From NCBI GenBank assembly GCA_014155875.1, contig JACEFZ010011098.1, forward strand, positions 87,651-151,650: a stretch of DNA of 64,000 bases. The letters are read 5' to 3'. Under the pieces are notes generated by a model. The model did no database searches and was not told the DNA's origin. It was given only the letters and a program-made list of their open reading frames with translations. Made by a program: the position numbers and the translations under genes. Of this stretch, positions 23,215 to 32,000 are shown in pieces. Position 1 is the first letter of the stretch; every line of letters starts with the position of its first letter. This stretch comes from Cepaea nemoralis. Taxonomy: Eukaryota; Mollusca; Gastropoda; Stylommatophora; Helicidae.

Positions 23215-23640
23215 GGGTTGTAGTGGCCGGGGCTTAGCGGCATTAGTTGTTAAGGGATGGGTGAGTGGCGGTGTAGCTAGGTAAATGCTTCCGAGCACTA
23301 TCATCATATCTTTTTAGAGCTTCACATGAAAACCTTACAAATGTCAAATGGCAGGTAGTATTGATTATAATGGGTATGGCTTAGCGAAAGTCGATGTTAA
23401 GGAGTGGATAGCGGTTACTAGTGAGCCGTAGAGGGCCGTAGTGGTTTAAACAATATAATCATACAGATTAAAAATGAAAACCTTAAAAAAGTAAAGATGA
23501 CCGGTATTATTGCATTTAGTGGGTATGACCTTGTGATATTCATTGTTAAGGGTTGGGATGAGTGGATGAGTAGCTAGAAAAACGCTTCTGAACACTATCA
23601 TCGGGTTCGAATCCCAGTGGGGTTGTCTAGTGGTAGAATA
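23215..23640. repeat. Three diverged ~148-bp subterminal repeats
   Basis: Successive blocks starting near 23222, 23370 and 23519 share GGGTATGGCTTAGCG-like, TGTTAAGGG and AAAACCTTA-like motifs at 147-150-bp spacing. They recur inverted at about 33060-33480. The third block ends in GGGTTCGAATCCC, a perfect tRNA B-box, but no cloverleaf is evident. Confidence 0.75.
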
Positions 23641-24689
23641 ATATTTGGTTACTTAGTTGTGATTTCTAGCTCTGGTGTTATTAACCCGGCTATGTTTAGA
23701 ATAGGAGAATTAGTGTGCTGGTTGCGGAGTATGTTTAGGTGGTACCCCAGACACTGTGGAAGTGACAGGTTCGAATCTCGGTACTTTGTCGTTGGTAAAA
23801 TTGCCAGTCATCAACATGTGGGTGTCTAGGTGATCATAAGGTGTAGGGTCGCTTTATCCGCCCGTGTCGCCGCAGCCACAAGTCCCACCGGTGATGAAAA
23901 ACACAGGCAGCAGATTTCACCCTTGTACCTACGAGTTACAAAATATAACCTAACTTACAAATCAAAATATGATATACCCAATACCATAACAGGTGTTACA
24001 AAAAATCAATACGCATCATCATAACGGCTAATCCATGGGATTATCATCCTCGTAATGACCAAGTCAGGTTAATAATATTCCTGATATCCCCGCCTTTGCA
24101 AATAGTTCGCGTTATTAATAAAGGTTCATATAAAGGTTGGTAAGGGATTAAGAGATTAACACCTATTGTCGCGATATCCAACAAAAATCAATAGCACTAC
24201 TCTCGATTTTTCTCATATGTGGCGGTTGGGAATTATGGGTTAGGTGTATGTGTCCTCATTCAGTTAAAACAGGTGGTATGAGTAGGAGATATCACAAACA
24301 GTATCAGCATATGCCACTCTGAGCTTAAATATCAGTAGTTCGTTATTCTTGTGACATTGAAAACGATTGGGGTTTGAAGAAGGATGGTGTGCTATGTTAT
24401 TGGGAGGTTTATATAGATTGATAAATATGCGAAGTTGATAAGGTTACCTCTGTCCGCGCATCGTAGCTGTGTTGTGAGTTGCCGCCTATTACATCCGGGT
24501 GCGAGACATAACCAAAAATATTTCACATCAACTCAATATACATGCCTCTATATAGCTGCAATGCGAACTTGGCTAGAGTCTACTTTAGGAAAGTATGTAT
24601 GTTTGTGTATGCGCATTTACCACTGGTTATAGACTCGTGTGTAGTATTATTGGAAAGCGGCCGTTATGTATACATTATCAGAGTATGTT

Positions 24690-25075
24690 GCCTTACAGAG
24701 CTTGTATAGTATCTATGTGTCTGTTACGCAGTATGTTTTGTTCTGTTGCCTTGTAGTATTTGAATGGAGTTTCATGTGGTTGTCTAGTTAATTTTTCCCC
24801 AATCAGATTCCACACCCCCAGTGTCATTAGATGGTTTTTAACTTGTCTACCCATTGTCCTCGCTTCACATTCATACAATATTATAGGTTCTATGTAGTGA
24901 TTAAACACTCTTTTTCTCCTTGTAATTGCCGTCTTTATATTAGTCATTATGTTTTCCACCTTACCAAAGACTATCTTCAACATATCGAACTTGGTCTATC
25001 CTCTTAAAGACAACTTCTTGTAGTCTCTTGGCTACATTTTTCCCGTGTCAAGCTTCATGTCTCTACTCGTCTGTA
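24690..25075 (-). pseudogene. RTE-like LINE fragment in the left arm
   Basis: The minus-strand product has TRRKRVFNHYIEPIILYECEA and RQVKNHLMTLGVW, the region after the RT palm of RTE-type proteins (normally Y-x-E-x-I-L-x-Y-x-C-E). An identical fragment in mirror position on the right arm (about 31618-32000) shows that the insertion pre-dates formation of the palindrome or was copied between arms. Confidence 0.75.
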
Positions 25076-25499
25076 TTAGTGTGTTAGAAGTAAACCAACA
25101 TCACATAAGACAGCCATATATTACCACAATGTATACAAAAATGAAGCAATACACATTATCCCAGTATATAAATATAGTACTAAATAGGAAGTAGTTGAAA
25201 GCATTCAACTGCATTATTACAAGGTAAATTAAATATAGTGATATGTATAAAATATCACACACCCGTGTTACATTAGCAAATTAGTACAAAGCACAAGGGT
25301 ATGAATACGTTGGTGTATTAGTTACATACAAATGAACCATACAACATACCACCAAGTCCGCTACGGGACCTAACTCGTGTGAAGTTATGTCTGTAACCAA
25401 AAGAAAAGTGTGTGTGGTAATAACTACGATGTCTGTCTTTCACCATGTATCTGACCTGTTTGCGTACCACTACATTCCTTCGTTCACTTGTTGTATACA

Positions 25500-25715
25500 A
25501 CCATTCAGGGTAATTGTCTTAGAATTGACCCACATTTTATGTTAGACAAGCATTGATTGGCTGTTAACTTGTGGTATACAACCAATCAGGTTAATTGTCT
25601 TAGAATTGACCCACATTTTATGTTAGACAAGTATTGATTGGCTGTCAGCTGTGCGGTGGGCGGGGCTTACTGTATGTAATATATATCCAACTCACCACAT
25701 CTCACTCACTTTGTG
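25500..25715 (+). promoter_or_regulatory. RNA polymerase II-type promoter block, left arm
   Basis: Two ~64-bp direct repeats (from about 25511 and 25586, containing TTAGAATTGACCCACATTTT) each end in an inverted CCAAT box (GATTGG, at 25555-25560 and 25636-25641). They are followed by a GC box GGGCGGGGC at 25658-25666 and a TATA-like TAATATATATCC at 25678-25689. The coding start lies about 560 bp downstream at 26247. The mirror copy is at about 30975-31200. This is a coherent polymerase II promoter layout; function is inferred. Confidence 0.65.
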
Positions 25716-26246
25716 ATGTACGCAAGAACGACGAAAGATTGGGTCTTCAGTTTTGTGATTATTCAATGACAATTTGCCTTCAAGTTTAGAAAGTTTGCCA
25801 TTTACCGTCTTGTCTCAGTATCCACGGACTATCAGCCATATACGGACCTACAGCTTTAGCGGCTATTTCTTCCAGTTTTGGACATTCACAACTGCCTTGG
25901 AAGATTTATCAACCAGATTCTTACCCAGACGCATCCGAAGTGTAAGCAACCTCATTATTCTGCCATAGTTTACAACGTCATCTGCAAAGAAGTCATCGGC
26001 GTTTGAAACAAAGACAGAGAAAAAGTGTTCGGGATTGATACGGTTTACTAGACTAGTGAACATACATCTTGTTGTTTGAGTATTTGACTTACCTATCTAG
26101 CCAACATCGTGTCATCTACCTTTGGTGAAAGATAGAAACTAAATATATTCAACGCTATATTCATCGGCTCGCTGTGAACGTGTGTCAAGTCGACTGTTGC
26201 TTGTCTCAGTAGCAAGTCGCTAGTGAATACGCCTAAAAATACAAAG

Positions 26247-26888
26247 ATGTCAACAAGGCAATCATCTGAGAACCATTTATGTGCAACCTGTGGGAAAGGT
26301 TTCTCTGAAAAGCGCAATCTGCTTCGCCATACTCGGACCAGTCACAATACCAAGGAGCAAGTGTATTCATGTCACACCTGTGGTCATATATTTAACAGGA
26401 AAGACAACCTACAACGTCACATTACAAAGGAACACACTACCCCAGGAGTATCACCCAGTGTAATACCAGCAGACGCTTCAACGCCCGCTTCAGCAACACT
26501 ACGTAAGAGACATGTGGCTACTAATAGTGATGTGGCAGTCAGCGAGAAGAAGACTAAACAAGACGAAAACTCCCAGCCAGTCAGTGACACACAACCCACG
26601 GATGAAGCGGCTTCTTTACACACTCTTCCAGATGATATTAGACAAGTATACACCGACAACTGGAGTAGTATCAAAACACATCACAAGATAAACAAATATA
26701 TGTCTGTCTATACATTTTATATTAGCCCACACACAATCCACCCTAAAGACTGGGCATCTACCTTGAACAAGATCTTTACCATTCAAAAGAGCATATTCAA
26801 AATCAACTTTAGTTATCATATAGTCCTTAGACACAGCGAAACAGACTTCGATTGTATCACGCATCTTCAAATAATGCTTCTGTCTTAG
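26247..26888 (+). CDS. C2H2 zinc-finger protein, left-arm copy
   Basis: The product is 213 aa from ATG at 26247. Two C2H2 fingers lie at residues about 12-34 and 42-64 (CATCGKGFSEKRNLLRHTRTSH and CHTCGHIFNRKDNLQRHITKEH patterns, C-x2-C-x12-H-x3/4-H), then a Ser/Thr/Pro-rich linker with KKTK, then a conserved-looking segment (LPDDIRQVYTDNWSSIKTHH; FTIQKSIFKINFSYHIVLRH). The last dozen residues look out of frame: the recognisable sequence continues in another frame at 26853-27064. From memory, proteins with this finger/linker/segment order occur at the N-terminus of large virus-like proteins with protein-primed family B DNA polymerases in cnidarian and mollusc genomes; I cannot verify this here. 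No polymerase domain is present. A DNA-binding role at the element is likely. Confidence 0.75.
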   Translation: MSTRQSSENHLCATCGKGFSEKRNLLRHTRTSHNTKEQVYSCHTCGHIFNRKDNLQRHITKEHTTPGVSPSVIPADASTPASATLRKRHVATNSDVAVSEKKTKQDENSQPVSDTQPTDEAASLHTLPDDIRQVYTDNWSSIKTHHKINKYMSVYTFYISPHTIHPKDWASTLNKIFTIQKSIFKINFSYHIVLRHSETDFDCITHLQIMLLS

Positions 26889-27064
26889 AACTTCCACAAC
26901 TAATCAAAAATAGACAAGACTTTGACGATTTTATCAAAATAGTACACGAACATGACGTTCTTACCTACGCTATGCAACAACGTCCAAATACCAAATACAC
27001 TACAGAGACGATTCCAGCTATATGTTTTTATGTCTATCATATCCCAGAATTCCGGCTTGTTTAA
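26853..27064 (+). pseudogene. Out-of-frame continuation of the zinc-finger protein, left arm
   Basis: About 69 codons begin near YHASSNNASVLELPQLIKNR and end PEFRLV before a TAA. The stretch overlaps the end of the zinc-finger ORF in the -1 frame and reads as its natural continuation (a segment of the form YHASSNN...P..I.NR.DFDDFI...DVLTYA..RPNTKY). The arm ends 40 bp after the stop, so any longer downstream domain is cut off by the palindrome boundary. The same break is present on the other arm. Confidence 0.65.
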
Positions 27065-27153
27065 TAAATAACGCCCCTTTTATGACCCACGTTAGGCACC
27101 ACTGGTTTGTATCTATGTCTCTTAATAAAGAGTTTGTTGTGTTTGATGTATAG

Positions 27154-27169
27154 TTAGGGTTAGGGTTAG
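27154..27169 (+). repeat. Short interstitial telomere-like motif
   Basis: TTAGGGTTAGGGTTAG, 2.7 copies of the metazoan telomere repeat, 50 bp inside the inner end of the left arm. It is too short to exclude chance. Confidence 0.6.
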
Positions 27170-27493
27170 TAAGAAATAGTTTGTTGTGTTTGATGTATTT
27201 GATGTATATAATGCTCTATGTTTCTTAGGTTCTTTTAGGCGATCAGAGTTAGGTACTCTGGTAGTCCAAGGATTTCGTCTCAGGAACACAATCTCTTGTG
27301 TTGTTTTCAAGTTCTTCTTAGGGGTGATGGTTGATGACCATATTCGTTGTCTAGAATAGAGCCTAGTATGTTAGGGGGACACATGATTTATCTCCATTGG
27401 GTTGGAAAATCTGCCCAGTCAGCAGAAAATCGGCTGCTCTGTAATAAAAGATAGTGTTAATATTATTTGGTATGAAACGTTGAAAGTCGGTTA

Positions 27494-27990
27494 AAAGATG
27501 TGGTAGAGGGTATTCAAGGGTTCATTAAGGCAGACGTGGTTTTAAGAAAGGTTGATTTCATAACAGACAGTGTTGGTTGCAGACTTGTCAATATTTTAGC
27601 TGTGAAACGACAAAGTGTGAAAGCGGTGGACAAAGTACGAAATGTTATGTTAGCTAAACTTCGAGACCACCCTTTGTATTGTTGAAAGATGGAACAATGG
27701 AAGGTTAATGTAGACGACATTGTGGTATAGAAAGTTGAAGATGTCAGCCATGGGTAATGGCTCTTTGCTGATGACTACTTAGCTGATATCGAAACTATCC
27801 TAGGTGGAGCCACAGATTGCATTGCCATAAATGTTATGACTGATTCATTGGAGCTCGTGTACAATGGCGGTTTGGAGTATCTTGGTGATGTGACATGGAA
27901 AAGTTGTGAAGTTATCTATGAAAGACAGAGACACTTTGTGTTAGAAAGAAAGAACAAAGAGTGTGAAGAGATGGTTGATTATTATGTATA
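27494..27990 (+). pseudogene. Decayed ORF of unknown function in the centre
   Basis: One frame reads through about 165 codons with three in-frame stops (after HPLYC, DDIVV and DVSHG) and otherwise has protein-like composition: VLRKVDFITDSVGCRLVNIL, LADIETILGGATDCIAINVM and FVLERKNKECEEMVDYYV. It ends with TAA at about 27988. I do not recognise a family. Its position suggests it is a relic of another element gene. Confidence 0.5.
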
Positions 27991-28179
27991 AGTATTTCTT
28001 TAGCAGATACGTTGGAATGGTAAGTTGAAACTTTCGGTAATGTAAAAACGGGAAAGTGCTGTCGTTGATGATTGTGTCTTGTGAAATGTCTGTTCAGATA
28101 AAAGTTCAAGATACTTTTGACATAACTACAGAAGCAATATTTTTTTCCTACTTATTTAAAAGTTTACACGAGATATTTA

Positions 28180-29345
28180 TAAGTATGGTTGAGATATTTC
28201 ATGTTTTGGCCAACCTTTTCCCCCCTTTGGCTAACATATTTTCTTACTTGGGTCAACATATTTAATAGTTTAGCGCATATTTGTTTCCCCTTTGGTTAAC
28301 AAATTTTCCTACTTTTCATAAGTTTGGTGTAAATTTGTCTTTACTTGATCAATATTTTTCTCCTTAGGTTAACACATTTTCCTAAGTTTTATAAGTTTTT
28401 TGTAAATATGTTCTTCACTTGGGCAATATTTTTCTCATTAGGTTAACACATTTTCCTAAGTTTCAAACGTTTTGTGTAAATTTTTCTTCACTTGGGAAAT
28501 AATTTTCTCCTTAGGTTAACACATTTTCCTAAGTTTTATAAGTTTTGTGTAACTTTTTCTTCACTTGGGCAATATATTTCTCATTAGGTTAACATATTGT
28601 CCTAATTTTTATAAGAATGGCTGAGATATTTCTTCACTTCGCCAATGTTTTTCTCGTTAGGTTAACACATTTTTCTCCTTTTCACAAGTATGGTTGAGAT
28701 ATTTCTTCACTTGGTCAATATTTTTCCCTTTTGGATAACACATATTCCTAATGTTCATAAGTTTGGGCGACATATTTATAAGACTAGTTGAAACATGTCT
28801 TTACTTGGACAATATTTTTTCACATTTAGTTAACAAATTTTCCTAAGTTTTATATGTTTTGTGTAAATTTTTTCTTCACTTGGGCAATATTTTTCTCACT
28901 AGGTTAACACATTTTCCTAAGTTTCATAAGTTTTGTGTAAATTTTTCTTCACTTGGGCGATATTTTTCTCATTAGGTTAACACATTTTCCTAATGTTTAT
29001 AAGTATGGTTGAGATATTTCTTAACTTGGTCAATATTTTTCTCCTTAGGTTAACACATTTTCCTAAGTCTTATAAGTTTTGTGTAAACTTTTTCTTTACT
29101 TGGGCAATATTTTTCTCATTAGGTTAACACATTTTCCTAAGTTTAATAAGTTTTGTGTAAATATTTCTTCACCTGGGTGATATTTTTCTCATTAGGTATG
29201 GTTGAGATATTTCTTCACTTGGTCAATATTTTTCTCCTTAGGTTAACACATTTTCCTAAGTTTTATAAGTTTTGTGTAAATTTTTTCTTTACTTGGGCAA
29301 TATTTTTCTCATTAGGTTAACATATTTTCCTAATTTTTAAATTTT
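28180..29345. repeat. 73-bp AT-rich minisatellite
   Basis: Units begin AGGTTAACACATTTTCCTAA and continue with TTCTTCACTTGGGCAATATT-like sequence. The motif starts at 28366, 28440, 28513, 28586 and 28659, spacing 73-74 bp, and continues with more divergence to about 29345. It is non-coding, and about 15 units are visible. Confidence 0.9.
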
Positions 29346-29625
29346 TATAAGAATGGCTGAGATATTTCTTGTCTCAACCATCAACATGTAACACCCGCTC
29401 ACCACATGACACTCATATGTACCGTCGACACTAAAAACCAACAAGTGAACGCACTTATAATACATAAAACTGTTTATTTTACAGTATTTCCAGCAAAGTT
29501 TACACACACAAAAAGGAACAAGCGTAATACTAGTATACAAAACGGATGGTTAAATATGGAATGTTATATCTAGTATGATCATGCACAGTGGTGCCTAACG
29601 TGGGTCATAAAAGGGGCGTTATTTA

Positions 29626-29837
29626 TTAAACAAGCCGGAATTCTGGGATATGATAGACATAAAAACATATAGCTGGAATCGTCTCTGTAGTGTATTTGGT
29701 ATTTGGACGTTGTTGCATAGCGTAGGTAAGAACGTCATGTTCGTGTACTATTTTGATAAAATCGTCAAAGTCTTGTCTATTTTTGATTAGTTGTGGAAGT
29801 TCTAAGACAGAAGCATTATTTGAAGATGCGTGATACA
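29626..29837 (-). pseudogene. Out-of-frame continuation of the zinc-finger protein, right arm
   Basis: The encoded residues are the same as at 26853-27064, with the same frame relation to the upstream ORF. The break therefore existed before the arms were duplicated, or was shared by conversion. Confidence 0.65.
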
Positions 29838-30443
29838 ATCGAAGTCTGTTTCGCTGTGCCTAAGGACTATATGATAACTAAAGTTGATTTTGAATATGCT
29901 CTTTTGAATGGTAAAGATCTTGTTCAAGGTAGATGCCCAGTCTTTAGGGTGGATTGTGTGTGGGCTAATATAAAATGTATAGACAGACATATATTTGTTT
30001 ATCTTGTGATGTGTTTTGATACTACTCCAGTTGTCGGTGTATACTTGTCTAATATCATCTGGAAGAGTGTGTAAAGAAGCCGCTTCATCCGTGGGTTGTG
30101 TGTCACTGACTGGCTGGGAGTTTTCGTCTTGTTTAGTCTTCTTCTCGCTGACTGCCACATCACTATTAGTAGCCACATGTCTCTTACGTAGTGTTGCTGA
30201 AGCGGGTGTTGAAGCGTCTGCTGGTATTACACTGGGTGATACTCCTGGGGTAGTGTGTTCCTTTGTAATGTGACGTTGTAGGTTGTCTTTCCTGTTAAAT
30301 ATATGACCACAGGTGTGACATGAATACACTTGCTCCTTGGTATTGTGACTGGTCCGAGTATGGCGAAGCAGATTGCGCTTTTCAGAGAAACCTTTCCCAC
30401 AGGTTGCACATAAATGGTTCTCAGATGATTGCCTTGTTGACAT
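29802..30443 (-). CDS. C2H2 zinc-finger protein, right-arm copy
   Basis: This is a second 213-aa copy, predicted to be identical in sequence to the left-arm protein, with the ATG at the complement of 30441-30443. Both fingers and the conserved segment are intact. The two copies are convergent, pointing at the element centre from separate copies of the promoter block. Perfect protein conservation alongside nucleotide differences elsewhere in the arms suggests a recent duplication or ongoing conversion. Confidence 0.75.
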   Translation of the reverse strand: MSTRQSSENHLCATCGKGFSEKRNLLRHTRTSHNTKEQVYSCHTCGHIFNRKDNLQRHITKEHTTPGVSPSVIPADASTPASATLRKRHVATNSDVAVSEKKTKQDENSQPVSDTQPTDEAASLHTLPDDIRQVYTDNWSSIKTHHKINKYMSVYTFYISPHTIHPKDWASTLNKIFTIQKSIFKINFSYHIVLRHSETDFDCITHLQIMLLS

Positions 30444-30974
30444 CTTTGTATTTTTAGGCGTATTCACTAGCGACTTGCTACTGAGACAAGCAACAGTCGA
30501 CTTGACACACGTTCACAGCGAGCCGATGAATATAGCGTTGAATATATTTAGTTTCTATCTTTCACCAAAGGTAGATGACACGATGTTGGCTAGATAGGTA
30601 AGTCAAATACTCAAACAACAAGATGTATGTTCACTAGTCTAGTAAACCGTATCAATCCCGAACACTTTTTCTGTCTTTGTTTCAAACGCCGATGACTTCT
30701 TTGCAGATGACGTTGTAAACTATGGCAGAATAATGAGGTTTCTTACACTTCGGATGCGTCTGGGTAAGAATCTGGTTGATAAATCTTCCAAGGCAGTTGT
30801 GAATGTCCAAAACTGGAAGAAATAGCCGCTAAAGCTGTAGGTCCGTATATGGCTGATAGTCCGTGGATACTGAGACAAGACTGTAAATGGGAAACTTTCT
30901 AAACTTGAAGGCAAATTGTCATTGAATAATCACAAAACTGAAGACCCAATCTTTCGTCGTTCTTGCGTACATCA

Positions 30975-31200
30975 CAAAGTGAGTGAGATGTGGTGAGTTG
31001 GATATATATTACATACAGTAAGCCCCGCCCACCGCACAGCTGACAGCCAATCAATACTTGTCTAACATAAAATGTGGGTAAATTCTAAGACAATTAACCT
31101 GATTGGTTGTATACCACAAGTGAACAGCCAATCAATGCTTGTCTAGCATAAAATGTGGGTCAATTCTAAGACAATTACTCTGATTGGTTATATACAACAA
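30975..31200 (-). promoter_or_regulatory. RNA polymerase II-type promoter block, right arm
   Basis: Mirror of 25500-25715: TATA-like GGATATATATTA near 31000, GC box complement GCCCCGCCC at about 31022-31030, and CCAAT boxes in direct form (AGCCAATCAAT) in two repeats. It drives the minus strand towards the right-arm zinc-finger gene. Confidence 0.6.
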
Positions 31201-31617
31201 GTGAACGAAGGAATGTAGTGGTATGCAAACAGGTCAGATACATGGTGAAAGACAGACATCGTAGTTATTACCACACACACATTTCTGTTGGTTACAGACA
31301 TAACTTCACACGAGTTAGGTCCCGTAGCGGACTTGGTGGTATGTTGTATGGTTCCATTTGTATGTAACTAATACACCAACGAATTCATACCCTTGTGCTT
31401 TGTACTTATTTGCTAATGTAACACGGGTGTGTGATATTTTATACATATCACTATATTTAATTTACCTTGTAATAATGCAGTTGAATGCTTTCAACTACTT
31501 CCTATTTAGTACTATATTTATATACTGGGATAATGTGTATTGCTTCATTTTTGTATACATTGTGGTAATATATGGCTGTCTTATGTGATGTTGGTTTACT
31601 TCTAACACACTAATACA

Positions 31618-32000
31618 GACGAGTAGAGACATGAAGCTTGACACGGGAAAAATGTAGCCAAGAGACTACAAGAAGTTGTCTTTAAGAGGATAGACCAAGG
31701 TTCGATATGTTGAAGATAGTCTTTGGTAAGGTGGGAAAACATAATGACTAATATAAAGACGGCAATTACAAGGAGAAAAAGAGTGTTTAATCACTACATA
31801 GAACCTATACTATTGTATGAATGTGAAGCGAGGACAATGGGTAGACAAGTTAAAAACCATCTAATGACACTGGGGGTGTGGATTCTGATTGGGGAAAAAT
31901 TAACTAGACAACCACATGAAACTCCATTCAAATACTACAAGGCAACAGAACAAAACATACTGCGTAACAGACACATAGATACTATACAAGCTCTGTAAGG
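31618..32000 (+). pseudogene. RTE-like LINE fragment in the right arm
   Basis: Mirror of 24690-25075, reading TRRKRVFNHYIEPILLYECEA on the plus strand. It shows one amino-acid difference in that motif (II to IL) and a small indel upstream. Confidence 0.75.

Larger units (their letters stand above)
22980..27104 (+). repeat. Left arm of the 4.1-kb inverted repeat
   Basis: Corresponding positions in the arms sum to about 56690 at the inner end and 56698 at the outer end, showing only about 8 bp of net indel difference over 4.1 kb. Order from outside: end, three diverged ~148-bp repeats, a Cys/Tyr-poor non-coding tract, an RTE fragment, a promoter-like block, and the zinc-finger gene pointing to the centre. 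Confidence 0.97.
27105..29585. other. Unique centre of the palindromic element
   Basis: The 2481-bp centre is present once and holds a decayed ORF (27494-27990), a short telomere-like motif (27154-27169) and a 73-bp AT-rich minisatellite (28180-29345). It is the only part of the element not duplicated, so it may derive from the opposite end or interior of the ancestral element. Confidence 0.8.

Noticed and set aside
23585..23640. tRNA gene suggested by GGGTTCGAATCCC
   Set aside because: No acceptor stem or D/anticodon arm can be drawn around it by eye.
23617..24024. Short ORFs of 60-96 codons in the outer arm regions
   Set aside because: They lack ATG starts in places, differ between arms by stops and have no recognisable domain.
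26616..26897. 93-codon antisense ORF over the zinc-finger gene
   Set aside because: It is the shadow of the coding strand; the same shadow occurs in the other arm.
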